Both the position numbers and the translations under genes were made by a program. Below the pieces are notes generated by a model. That model was given only the letters and a program-made list of their open reading frames with translations, did not search any database and was not told the DNA's origin. Positions 44,534 through 52,559 of a stretch of DNA of 57,051 nt are shown in pieces. This DNA is from Gemmatimonadota bacterium (GTDB lineage: Bacteria > JAAXHH01), in the NCBI GenBank assembly GCA_009837395.1, contig VXTP01000001.1, forward strand, positions 1 through 57,051, read 5' to 3'. The stretch's first letter is position 1; each line of letters opens with the position of its first letter.

Positions 44534-46444
44534 ATGAAAAAGATCGACAAGGCGGCGTACCAGGAGCGGCTGGACCGCATCACGGCCATCTTCAAGGACA
44601 TGATGGTCCATGCGACCGAGCAGGCCACCTACCGCTGCCCCTACAAGAACCGATTCGACGAATGTACCGCACGGTTCGGGTGCCGTAACCAGCGCAAGCC
44701 CCGTGAAGCCGGCGGACTGCTCGTATGCGGCGGCGATGATAAGCTCGACTATCGCGGCGCCTGGGAGACGGAGGAAGCGCCCTTGGACATATCCGCGGAT
44801 CCATCCGGCGGATTGGTGACCGGCGGATCGGTGACCGACGGCACGACGACCCAACCCTCGGTCATCGGCAAGACCATCTTCGACTACGCCGACGACCTCG
44901 CCGTGCAGGTGCCCACGTCCTGTTTTCGCAACGGCATCTGCCACGAATGCATTGTGGAGATTCAGCAGGGTATGGAAGGCCTTGCGCCCCGGACGAAACC
45001 GGAGTCCTTCCTGCGTGAGAACTACCGCCTCGCCTGCCAGGCCCGCGTTATCGACCCGAACGTGGATGTCGCCTTCGCACCCTTGCGGCGCACGCCCAAG
45101 ATCCTGACCGTTACCGAAGAAAAGGACACGCTGCTCGATCCCATGGTCACCCGGCGGGGCGATGACGTCTTCTACGACGGCGAGCAGGTGGACCAGTACC
45201 GCGGACACGTCTACGGGCTCGCGATCGACCTGGGCACGACCACGGTGGTCATGGACTTCGTGGACCTCGAGACCGGCAAGAGCGTCCACGTCTGCTCTTT
45301 CGAGAACCCCCAGCGCTTCGGCGGCAGCGACGTGATGCACCGTATCTCCTACGACGGCGCCTTCGAGGACGAACTCTGGAACGCCATCATCAACGCCGTC
45401 AACCACGAGATCATGGACTGGTGCGAGCGCACGGGCACGGTGCGGCAGGAGATCTACGAGATCGTCGTGGCGGGCAACGCCACCATGCGGGACCTCTTCT
45501 TTCGCCTCGACGTACAGAGCATCGGCCAGAAGCCCTACAAGTCTCAGATCGAGAACGAATACCTCGCTGGCGAGCGGGAGACCACGGCGCTCACCATCGG
45601 CACCCGCCGCCTGGGGCTCCGGGCCAATCCGAAGGCCCGGGTCTACGGCCTGCCCCTCATCGCCAGTCACGTAGGCGGCGACGTGGCAGCCGACCTGGCG
45701 ACCGTCGAACTGGCCGGGCAGCCGGGCGTATCCATGCTGGTGGACGTGGGCACCAACACCGAGGTGGTCGTAGCGGGCAACGGGCGCATGATCACGGCTT
45801 CGTGTCCCGCAGGTCCCGCCTTTGAGGGCGGCGGCATCCAGTACGGCATGCCCGGCTACGAAGGCGCCATCGAATCGCTGAAATGGGAAGATGAGCGGTT
45901 CGCCTGGAGCACCATCGGCGATACCGCGCCCCAGGGCATCTGCGGCTCCGGACTGATCGACCTTCTCGCCGAACTGCGCCGCCACGGCATGATGAGCCCG
46001 AAGGGCGTGTTTTCCGACCGGAAGCAGTTCGAAGTGGACGTCGTGCCCGAGTCCGGCATCACCCTGTCCCGGCAGGACGCCAGCAACCTGGCCCAGGCCA
46101 AGGCCGCCAACTACTGTGGGCAGTACATCGTGCTGCGAACCTTCGGCGTCTCGCCCGGCGACGTGGACCGCCTCTTCCTGGCCGGTGGTTTCGCCAACTA
46201 CGTGGACGTGCGCAACGCCATCGACATCGGATTCCTGGCCCCCGTGCCCGAGGAGCGCATCGTCAAGGTCGGCAACGCCGCCGTCCAGGGCGCCCGGGAG
46301 ATCCTCCTGTCCCGCTCCCGCCGCGCGGAGCTGGAGGCGCTGGTCAAGGACATCGAACACATCGAACTCGAGACCACCCCCGACTTTTTCGAGGTCTTCG
46401 TCGAGGCCTGCCAGTTCAAACCCATGCCCGGGGTGCTGGTGTAG
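44534..46444 (+). CDS. ASKHA-domain reductive activator of corrinoid protein with 2Fe-2S domain
   Basis: 636 residues. Residues about 110-180 form a plant-type 2Fe-2S domain with C130-x5-C136-x2-C139 and C168. From about 225 an ASKHA ATPase fold begins (YGLAIDLGTTTVVMDFVDLETG) and continues through VDVGTNTEVVVAG and GICGSGLIDLLAEL. Such activators use ATP and an electron donor to reduce inactive cob(II)alamin to cob(I)alamin. An extra N-terminal set of cysteines (C35, C44, C50, C65) could bind a second cluster. The ATG at 44534 lacks a ribosome binding site, and an in-frame stop at 44498 rules out upstream starts. Confidence 0.92.
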   Translation: MKKIDKAAYQERLDRITAIFKDMMVHATEQATYRCPYKNRFDECTARFGCRNQRKPREAGGLLVCGGDDKLDYRGAWETEEAPLDISADPSGGLVTGGSVTDGTTTQPSVIGKTIFDYADDLAVQVPTSCFRNGICHECIVEIQQGMEGLAPRTKPESFLRENYRLACQARVIDPNVDVAFAPLRRTPKILTVTEEKDTLLDPMVTRRGDDVFYDGEQVDQYRGHVYGLAIDLGTTTVVMDFVDLETGKSVHVCSFENPQRFGGSDVMHRISYDGAFEDELWNAIINAVNHEIMDWCERTGTVRQEIYEIVVAGNATMRDLFFRLDVQSIGQKPYKSQIENEYLAGERETTALTIGTRRLGLRANPKARVYGLPLIASHVGGDVAADLATVELAGQPGVSMLVDVGTNTEVVVAGNGRMITASCPAGPAFEGGGIQYGMPGYEGAIESLKWEDERFAWSTIGDTAPQGICGSGLIDLLAELRRHGMMSPKGVFSDRKQFEVDVVPESGITLSRQDASNLAQAKAANYCGQYIVLRTFGVSPGDVDRLFLAGGFANYVDVRNAIDIGFLAPVPEERIVKVGNAAVQGAREILLSRSRRAELEALVKDIEHIELETTPDFFEVFVEACQFKPMPGVLV

Positions 46445-46498
46445 AGCGTTCGGTCAGAGGCTTCTGGGATACAGATGCCTATCCACTAATACAACCTC

Positions 46499-47443
46499 AT
46501 GTTCCGTCTCCGCCCCGCCCTTCCTTCCGTCGATGAATCCGGCATCGCTTCCGTCGTCAATGCCTTCGAACAGAATCCCGTATCCGTGGAGACCGTGCAC
46601 GAGTGGTTGACCCACGATGCGCCGGGTAGAATCAGTTATCGCCGGGTAGCCGTAAACGGGGACGATGCCGTGGTGGGTTACGCGGTGTCGGTCCACGAAA
46701 CCTGGGATCCTGAAGGCCAGTTCTACGCATGGGCAGGGGTGGCGCCGGCGTGGCGCGGACGGGATATCGGCGCTGCACTGTATGCGGACATGCTGGCGTT
46801 TCTTCAGCACCACAACGCCGGCACGGTTACCAGTGAGGTACGGGACGACTGCGCCGTGTCGCAGGCCTTCGCAACGAGGCGGGGATTTGAGCGCGACCGG
46901 CATCTGTTTCAGTCGAGCCTGAATCTGGAACACTTCGACGACTCACCCTATGCGCAGATCATCGCGGACAATGCGGCATTGGGGCTGCGGATACACTCCC
47001 TTGCAGATTACGGAGATACGCCGGAGGCGCGCAGGAAACTCTACGAAGTCAATGCGATCACCGACCGGGATGTGCCGGGTTGGACCGGCCCCGGCCTGTC
47101 CTTCGAGGAATTCAACGAGTGGGTCTACGAATCGGGCTGGTACCGTCCGGACGGCCAGTTATTCGTGGCCGACGGCGATCGCTGGGTCGGGATCTGCGCC
47201 GTCCGGCTTTACCCGGAGGTGCATGAGGCTTTCAACGTGCATACCGGGGTGATCCGGCCATACCGCCGGCGACGAATCGCCCTGGCGCTGAAGCTCGCCG
47301 CAATACGCTATGCGCGGAGCCAGGGCGCCCGGTCGATCAGCACGCACAACGACTCGACGAACAGTCCCATGCTGGCGCTCAACCGCAAGCTGGGGTACGT
47401 CCCCGAACCAGGACGGTATACCTTGCGGAAGACGATACAGTAA
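46499..47443 (+). CDS. Tandem GNAT N-acetyltransferase
   Basis: 314 residues with two GNAT domains. The first (about 1-145) has the acetyl-CoA loop VAPAWRGRDIGAALYADML. The second (about 160-314) has VIRPYRRRRIALALKLAAIRYAR and the end MLALNRKLGYVPEPGRYTLRK. Substrate unknown. It begins 54 bp after the activator gene without a clear ribosome binding site, so operon membership is uncertain. It converges with hicB, 6 bp apart. Confidence 0.85.
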   Translation: MFRLRPALPSVDESGIASVVNAFEQNPVSVETVHEWLTHDAPGRISYRRVAVNGDDAVVGYAVSVHETWDPEGQFYAWAGVAPAWRGRDIGAALYADMLAFLQHHNAGTVTSEVRDDCAVSQAFATRRGFERDRHLFQSSLNLEHFDDSPYAQIIADNAALGLRIHSLADYGDTPEARRKLYEVNAITDRDVPGWTGPGLSFEEFNEWVYESGWYRPDGQLFVADGDRWVGICAVRLYPEVHEAFNVHTGVIRPYRRRRIALALKLAAIRYARSQGARSISTHNDSTNSPMLALNRKLGYVPEPGRYTLRKTIQ

Positions 47444-47449
47444 CCTGCC

Positions 47450-47851
47450 TTATCCACCCATCATCGCAATACGCCTCGCCATCCATTCCACGTAAGCCGT
47501 ACGCGTCATTCCTCGCCGATTCGCCTCGCTATCGATAAAAACGGCCACGCCCTCGTTGATGGCCATATGTATGCGTACGCTTCGACCGGACTGACGGATC
47601 AGTGGGACGGCCGTCAGTATTTGGGCCGGTTCAACAACGACTTCGTCCAGTTCGCATGGCCGCACGATCGCATCGCCGTCTATTTCCGTTTCGATCGCAT
47701 ATTCCCTGAGTGCTTCTTCCGCGTTCATCAAGGCCTCGTCGATGGTGTCTCCCATGGCAACGATACCTGGAAGATCGGGGAAAGACACACCATACGCACC
47801 TTTTTCGCCATCGATTAATGCTGGATATCGGACTGAGTCAAGTTTGCGCAT
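47450..47851 (-). CDS. hicB: HicB-family antitoxin without HicA
   Basis: 133 residues from the ATG at 47851; AGGAGG abuts an earlier ATG at 47857 but is correctly placed, 6 nt away, for this one. The N-terminal RYPALIDGEKGAYGVSFPDLPGIVAMGDTIDEALMNAEEAL is the HicB RNase-H-like fold. The C-terminal SVRIHMAINEGVAVFIDSEANRRGMTRTAYVEWMARR is a ribbon-helix-helix DNA-binding domain. The 175 bp before it and the 6 bp after it leave no room for a HicA toxin. It is divergent from mazEF. Confidence 0.85.
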   Translation of the reverse strand: MRKLDSVRYPALIDGEKGAYGVSFPDLPGIVAMGDTIDEALMNAEEALREYAIETEIDGDAIVRPCELDEVVVEPAQILTAVPLIRQSGRSVRIHMAINEGVAVFIDSEANRRGMTRTAYVEWMARRIAMMGG

Positions 47852-47964
47852 ATCCATCCTCCTGTAGTCTATTACCGTCCATTTGCCTTCGATGCGACTG
47901 ACTTTGTTTTCTATTCAGTCGAGACTCCTGCAAATGCCTCGACTAATCAATTAACGATCTTGGG

Positions 47965-47991
47965 TAGATACACCCATTGGCGGTGTGTCTA
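47965..47991. promoter_or_regulatory. Inverted repeat, candidate MazE/MazF operator
   Basis: TAGATACACC (47965-47974) and GGTGTGTCTA (47982-47991) are inverted arms matching 9 of 10 bases with a 7-bp spacer. The site lies 36 bp before mazE and between it and the divergent hicB, so it could control either. Confidence 0.5.
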
Positions 47992-48026
47992 AACGAGGCA
48001 CTACATCACATTCACAGGAGGCTCAC

Positions 48027-48254
48027 ATGAAATCCCGCGTGAAGAAATGGGGCAACAGCCTGGCACTGCGCATCCCGAAACCGGTTGCCGTCCAGATGGG
48101 CGTCCGGGACGATTCGCCGGTGGTACTCGTTCTCCGGGGCAAGGAACTGACCCTGGTGCCGCTGGAACGAACCCGGTTCAAACTGCCCGACCTGCTTCCG
48201 GGCATCTCGAAACGCAACCTACACGGCAGAATCAGCATCGGCAGCCACGGCTGA
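48027..48254 (+). CDS. mazE: MazE/AbrB-type antitoxin
   Basis: 75 residues from ATG at 48027 with AGGAGG 5 nt upstream; an upstream in-frame start at 47985 would cross the operator candidate. MKSRVKKWGNSLALRIPKPV is the swapped-hairpin AbrB DNA-binding domain, and the C-terminal tail should wrap the toxin. It lies 24 bp before mazF. Confidence 0.9.
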   Translation: MKSRVKKWGNSLALRIPKPVAVQMGVRDDSPVVLVLRGKELTLVPLERTRFKLPDLLPGISKRNLHGRISIGSHG

Positions 48255-48278
48255 AGGCGAGATACAAGGAGACGAACA

Positions 48279-48635
48279 ATGGCTACATCAAGCTACGTAC
48301 CGGTTCGAGGTGAAATCGTGTGGATCTATTCCAGGTCGGGGAAGGGCACCTACCTGCCTTCCGGGCGGCCCGCCGTAACGGTGTCGCCCGAGGCCTACAA
48401 CCGCAGGGCCGGCCTGGCCCTCTTCTGTCCGATTACCGACGACGAGAAGGGGTATCCCTTCGAAGTCGAGATCCCCGCGGGGCTCCCGGCAACCGGGATC
48501 ATCCTGGCCGACCAGCTCGAAAGTGTGGACTGGCGGTCCGGCACGGTTGTGCGAATCTGTGCATTGCCCGCAGAGGCCATGGATGACGTCCTGCGAAAGG
48601 CGGCGGCACTGCTGGATGAGGAAGACCGGTCTTGA
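48279..48635 (+). CDS. mazF: MazF/PemK-type mRNA interferase toxin
   Basis: 118 residues, an SH3-like barrel endoribonuclease that cuts mRNA at short sequences. RGEIVWIYSRSGKG...SGRPAVTVSPEAYNRRAGLALFCPIT, GLPATGIILADQLESVDWRSG and the helical end are typical. The first half of SGRPAVTV is the conserved strand with the catalytic Arg. It pairs with mazE 24 bp upstream. Confidence 0.93.
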   Translation: MATSSYVPVRGEIVWIYSRSGKGTYLPSGRPAVTVSPEAYNRRAGLALFCPITDDEKGYPFEVEIPAGLPATGIILADQLESVDWRSGTVVRICALPAEAMDDVLRKAAALLDEEDRS

Positions 48636-48659
48636 CGGACAGCCGCTTTAACGGCATTA

Positions 48660-48739
48660 CTGTTCAGGAAGAACCGGGGCTGTTCAGTTAGAACCAGAGC
48701 GTGTATATCGAAAGAAACCACAGGGAGAAACCATAGGGA
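48660..48739. repeat. Two short tandem repeats in the mazF-PH gene spacer
   Basis: A 20-bp unit (CTGTTCAGGAAGAACCGGGG) at 48660-48679 recurs with four changes at 48680-48699. A 13-bp unit (GAAACCACAGGGA) at 48714-48726 recurs with one change at 48727-48739. The second duplication also doubles a GGGAG, one copy of which serves as the ribosome binding site of the next gene. Confidence 0.85.
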
Positions 48740-48745
48740 GGCATT

Positions 48746-49123
48746 GTGTCGATTCTGAACGCCGTCATGGGCAACGCTTCGGAAGTTGAAATTGAAGAGA
48801 TGGAAAAGGAGTTCTCGCAGATACTGATAGAGGGTGAGAATCTGGTCAGGGTCTTCAAGCTGGTCAGAGACCTGTTCGCTTTCACGGACCGGCGGCTGAT
48901 CCTGTTGGATAAACAGGGGATATCCGGTAAAAAGACCGAATACCACTCCATTCCGTATAAGTCGATCACCCATTTTTCTTTTGAGACCGCGGGGCGGATC
49001 GATCTCGACTCCGAGATGAAGGTATGGATTTCAGGTAACGAATTGCCCATCAAGAAAGAGTTCAAGAAGGGTATCGACGTCACCGACGTACAAAGAACCC
49101 TGGCGAAGTTCACATTGGATTGA
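48746..49123 (+). CDS. Bacterial PH-domain protein (bPH/DUF1696-like)
   Basis: 125 residues from GTG at 48746, with GGGAGG 4-5 nt upstream. FKLVRDLFAFTDRRLILLDKQGISGKKTEYHSIPYKSITHFSFETAG is the signature of the small bacterial pleckstrin-homology family. These proteins form rings or membrane-associated oligomers of unclear role. It lies 110 bp after mazF and 9 bp before the dehydrogenase gene. Confidence 0.85.
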   Translation: MSILNAVMGNASEVEIEEMEKEFSQILIEGENLVRVFKLVRDLFAFTDRRLILLDKQGISGKKTEYHSIPYKSITHFSFETAGRIDLDSEMKVWISGNELPIKKEFKKGIDVTDVQRTLAKFTLD

Positions 49124-49132
49124 TTGGTGGGT

Positions 49133-50134
49133 ATGACGAAAAAGAAAACTTCAACCATGAAACAGGTCATCAAGCCCGAAGGGCTCCACCGGATCGAGCT
49201 CGAGGAAGTACCGATTCCCGAACCCGGTCCCGGAGAGATCCGGATCAAGGCGGCGTGCAGCCTCATCAGCCGGGGTTCCGAACTCGGCGGCCGGTACACG
49301 CGGGAACACGCGGTGAGCCCGGACATCATGGGCTATTCCATGGCGGGGACGGTGGATGCGCTGGGGCAAGGGGTTGAACACCTGGAAACCGGCGACCGCG
49401 TCGTCGCCCTTGCGCCCCACGCCCAGTACGTGGTCCGGCCGGCCCGGCTCGTCTATCCGTGGGACCAGACCGTCGTCATGCCCATGCCGGCGGACCTCTC
49501 CTTCGACAGCGCCCCCTACTATCCGCTCACGGGCAGTGCGGTCACCTGGGTGGAGTTGGAGGATATCAAGCCTCAGGAAACCGTGGTCGTGCTCGGCCAG
49601 GGGCTCGTGGGCAACCTGATCCTGCAAGTCATCAAGGCAAATGGCGTGGGCAGGGTGGTGGCCGTGGACGCGCTGGCCAACCGGTGCGCCATGGCGGAGG
49701 AATGCGGCGCCGACACGGTGATCAATGCCCGCGAGGAAGATCCCGTCAAGACCGTGAAGCGCCTGACCAACGGCCTCGGTGCCGATATCGTGATCTACGC
49801 TGTGGGAGGTCCCGCGGGTCCGGCCGCCTTCGGGCAGGGCCTCGACATGCTGGCCCTTGGCGGACTGATGCACCTGATCGGACTGTACGAGGACCAGCCG
49901 CTTTCGCTGCCTTCGAACAAGATCCAGGGGCGAAAAATACTGGGCGGGTACTACAGGACGCGCGCGGGGGCCCGCCAGTCCCGCCGCGCCATGGAACTCC
50001 TCGCCTCGGGCGCGATCCGGACCGATCGAATGACCACGCACCGTTTCCCCTGGCACGAGGCGGCAGAAGCCTTCGCGCTGCTTTATCAGAAACCGGGCGA
50101 AGCGCTGGGGGTCCTGCTCGACTGGCGGGATTGA
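49133..50134 (+). CDS. Zinc-type (MDR) alcohol dehydrogenase-like protein
   Basis: 333 residues from ATG at 49133 (TTG at 49124 and ATG at 49157 are alternatives). A GroES-like domain (PGEIRIKAACSLISRGSELGG) is followed by a Rossmann domain with VVVLGQGLVGNLILQVIKANG. The usual GHE zinc motif is replaced (DIMGYSMAGTV), as in a subgroup of reductases and threonine-dehydrogenase-like proteins. Likely an NAD(P)-dependent oxidoreductase of an unknown substrate. It converges with the DapA-like gene. Confidence 0.82.
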   Translation: MTKKKTSTMKQVIKPEGLHRIELEEVPIPEPGPGEIRIKAACSLISRGSELGGRYTREHAVSPDIMGYSMAGTVDALGQGVEHLETGDRVVALAPHAQYVVRPARLVYPWDQTVVMPMPADLSFDSAPYYPLTGSAVTWVELEDIKPQETVVVLGQGLVGNLILQVIKANGVGRVVAVDALANRCAMAEECGADTVINAREEDPVKTVKRLTNGLGADIVIYAVGGPAGPAAFGQGLDMLALGGLMHLIGLYEDQPLSLPSNKIQGRKILGGYYRTRAGARQSRRAMELLASGAIRTDRMTTHRFPWHEAAEAFALLYQKPGEALGVLLDWRD

Positions 50135-50150
50135 GCGGTGCCCTTTTCGA

Positions 50151-51044
50151 TCACTCCAAACCGAGTCTCGTCAGCAGATCGTTCAGGTCCGCCAGGGTCC
50201 CGTCGTCCAGGGGGACGAAGGGCTGGCGCGCCCGGGCGGTCTTGATGGCGCCGCGCCGCTGGTAGACGTTCTTGCGGATGGATAACCCGATGCCGGGCTG
50301 GCCCTCGAAGCGGATCAGGGGACAGTACCTGTAGAAGGTCTCGGTGGCGCCGTCGATGTCGCCGGACATGTACTTCGTGTGGATGTCCTTCAGGATATCG
50401 GGGTAGGCGAAGCCGGTCATGGTGCCCATGCACCCGTGGCGGAGTTCCTCCAGGAGCATGACGCCGCCCAGGCCGCCGAAGATCTCCACGTCGGGGTTGG
50501 CCGCGAGCACCTGACTGGCCTTGCGCGGCGACGGTTCTTCCTCCAGCTTGAGAAAGCGGCATTGCGGAGACCGGTCGGCGACGGTCGCGATGAAGTCGAT
50601 GCTCATCTGGACGCCGCTGCTGGTGGGATGGTCCTGGATCACGAGGGGTATGGATACGGCGTCGGCCACCTTGAGGTAGTGGGCGAGCAGGGCCTCGTCC
50701 GTGCCCTTGGCCAGCTTCGACGGCGCCACCATGAGTGAGGAGGCACCCAGTTCCTCGGCCCTCCGGCTGAGTGCGACGCATCCGTCCGTCCCCGTGTGGC
50801 TGGTTCCGGCGCAGACCGGGATCCGGCCCGCGGCGGCTTCGACTACGCCGGCGATGACCCGGTCCCGTTCGGCTTCGACCAGTTTGCTGGTTTCACCCAT
50901 GACACCCAGGACGGTGATCCCGTCGATCCCCAAATCGATGAGGAAATTGGTCAGGGTCGAGAGGCTGCCCGTATCCAGGCTGCCGTCTTCTTCGAAGGGC
51001 GTCGGCGCAATGGTATACACGCCCCTGGGATCTGGAACTGCCAT
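50151..51044 (-). CDS. DapA-like (DHDPS/NAL family) aldolase
   Basis: 297 residues of the (beta/alpha)8 dihydrodipicolinate-synthase family. The Schiff-base Lys is K166 in CRFLKLEEEP, and GVMGETSKL matches the GTTGE pyruvate-binding motif. The YNxP motif, whose Tyr acts in catalysis in DapA, reads QDHP (137-140), so this is not a standard lysine-pathway DapA. The next gene upstream is a dihydroorotase-like amidohydrolase, which points to catabolism of an amide or ring compound. Confidence 0.88.
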   Translation of the reverse strand: MAVPDPRGVYTIAPTPFEEDGSLDTGSLSTLTNFLIDLGIDGITVLGVMGETSKLVEAERDRVIAGVVEAAAGRIPVCAGTSHTGTDGCVALSRRAEELGASSLMVAPSKLAKGTDEALLAHYLKVADAVSIPLVIQDHPTSSGVQMSIDFIATVADRSPQCRFLKLEEEPSPRKASQVLAANPDVEIFGGLGGVMLLEELRHGCMGTMTGFAYPDILKDIHTKYMSGDIDGATETFYRYCPLIRFEGQPGIGLSIRKNVYQRRGAIKTARARQPFVPLDDGTLADLNDLLTRLGLE

Positions 51045-51094
51045 GCTTTATCCTTTCGATCAGTTGGGATACAGCAGTCGGCCGGTCATTGCGG

Positions 51095-52471
51095 TCAATT
51101 CGGTTTTAGCCACCGGCCGTAACCGGGCTGGCCCGTGATCCTGCCGTCCTCGTAAATAGTCTCCCCCCGCACCATGGTACGCTGGATGCGACCCTTCATG
51201 GGCATGCCGTCCACGATGCGCATGACGTCCCTTGCCTTGGTGAAGCAGTGGTTCCGGTCGAAGGTCCACCGCGCGTCCAGGTCCACGAAGGTGAGATCGG
51301 CATCGTTTCCGATGGCGATGCGTCCTTTGCCGGGTAGCCGGAAGATCTCGGCCTGGCGGGTCGACATCAGCCGCACCAGGTCGGTGATCGACAGGCGGCC
51401 GTCGTTGACCGCGGTCAGCATCAGGGGCGCCATGGATTCCAGGCCGGGCAGGCCGGGCGGTATGGCGAAGATGTCTTCCCCTTCCTTCTCTTCCGGCCGG
51501 AAGGGGGAGTGGTCGCTGCCGACGAACTCCAGGGTGCCGTCGTGCAGGTAGGACCAGAGTGCTTCGACCTCTTCGGCCGGCCGCAGGGCCGGGTTGCACT
51601 TGGCGAAACCGCGGTGCGCGGCCAGGACCTGGTCGGTCAGGAAGAGGTACTGGGGACAGGTCTCGGCGATGACGTCGAGGCCCCGCGCCTTGGCCTCCTT
51701 CACCATCTGCGCGGCCCGGGGGCTCGAAAGGTGCACGACTTCCACCGGACCGCCCGCCTCGGCGGCCAGGCTCATCATGATGGCTACCGAGGTGTCTTCC
51801 ACGATGGAGGGCCGGCTTTCCGCGTGGGCCAGACCATCGTTGCGGCCCTGGGCGGACAGCCGCGCGATGAGCGTCTCGATCATGGGCCAGTTCTCGCAGT
51901 GGAAGCTGTGGCGCAGGCCCGTGGCGGCCGTGGCGGCCATGACGTCCCGCAGCAGCGAGTAGTCCAGGCACCAGAGGCCGAAGAACTCGCCTTCGCGATG
52001 GGTCGGCGGCGCAGTCAGGAAGGTCTTGAAGGCCACGGCACCCGCCTCGGCTACTTCGGCGATGAGGTTCACGTTCTCATGGCCGGCCGCACCGTAGAGA
52101 CCGAAATCGATCAGCGCATGCGCGCCGATGGCCTCGCCCCGCTTGCGGACGCCCTCGGCGGAACTGGCGGCAACCGGAGAGATGGGCATCTCGAGCAGAG
52201 TCGTAATGCCGCCGGCGGCCGCGGCGCTCGTCCCGGAGACGGGGTCTTCCCGCTCTTCGTGGCCGGGCGACCGGAGGTGCACGTGGGGATCGATCAGGCC
52301 GGGCAGCACGTGCAGGCCCTTCGCGGAGATCTCCCGGGCGCATTCGGGCCGGGCGTCGGGTTCGAGTACGCCCGCGATGCGTCCGTCCCTGACGGCGATC
52401 GTGGCGGCGGTCACGCCTTCCTGGTTTACGACCAGGCCGTCAGTTACGAGAAAATCAAAGGTGGAAGCCAT
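51095..52471 (-). CDS. Dihydroorotase/allantoinase-like amidohydrolase
   Basis: 458 residues, a binuclear-metal cyclic amidohydrolase. H63-x-H65 (DPHVHLR), the carbamylated K149 (AVAFKTF), H191 (SFHCEN), H247 (VVHLSS) and D320 (GSDHSPF) make a complete set of ligands. These enzymes open cyclic amides such as allantoin, hydantoins or dihydroorotate. No allantoin or pyrimidine genes are adjacent, so the substrate stays open. It lies 50 bp upstream of the DapA-like gene in the same direction. Confidence 0.9.
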   Translation of the reverse strand: MASTFDFLVTDGLVVNQEGVTAATIAVRDGRIAGVLEPDARPECAREISAKGLHVLPGLIDPHVHLRSPGHEEREDPVSGTSAAAAGGITTLLEMPISPVAASSAEGVRKRGEAIGAHALIDFGLYGAAGHENVNLIAEVAEAGAVAFKTFLTAPPTHREGEFFGLWCLDYSLLRDVMAATAATGLRHSFHCENWPMIETLIARLSAQGRNDGLAHAESRPSIVEDTSVAIMMSLAAEAGGPVEVVHLSSPRAAQMVKEAKARGLDVIAETCPQYLFLTDQVLAAHRGFAKCNPALRPAEEVEALWSYLHDGTLEFVGSDHSPFRPEEKEGEDIFAIPPGLPGLESMAPLMLTAVNDGRLSITDLVRLMSTRQAEIFRLPGKGRIAIGNDADLTFVDLDARWTFDRNHCFTKARDVMRIVDGMPMKGRIQRTMVRGETIYEDGRITGQPGYGRWLKPN

Positions 52472-52559
52472 GGCTTACTCCCGTCCGTCCGTTGAAATGG
52501 TGAGATGTCGGGCCGTACCTGCCGGGTCGTCCAGACCCATCGTACCAGCCGACCCCGTC

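Noticed and set aside
40559-46444. Cobalamin riboswitch upstream of the corrinoid locus
   Set aside because: I looked in the spacers before 40559 and 42621 and saw no conserved B12-box-like segment or room for the full structure.
47852-48026. A HicA toxin gene upstream of hicB
   Set aside because: Only 175 bp are available and no open frame there resembles HicA.
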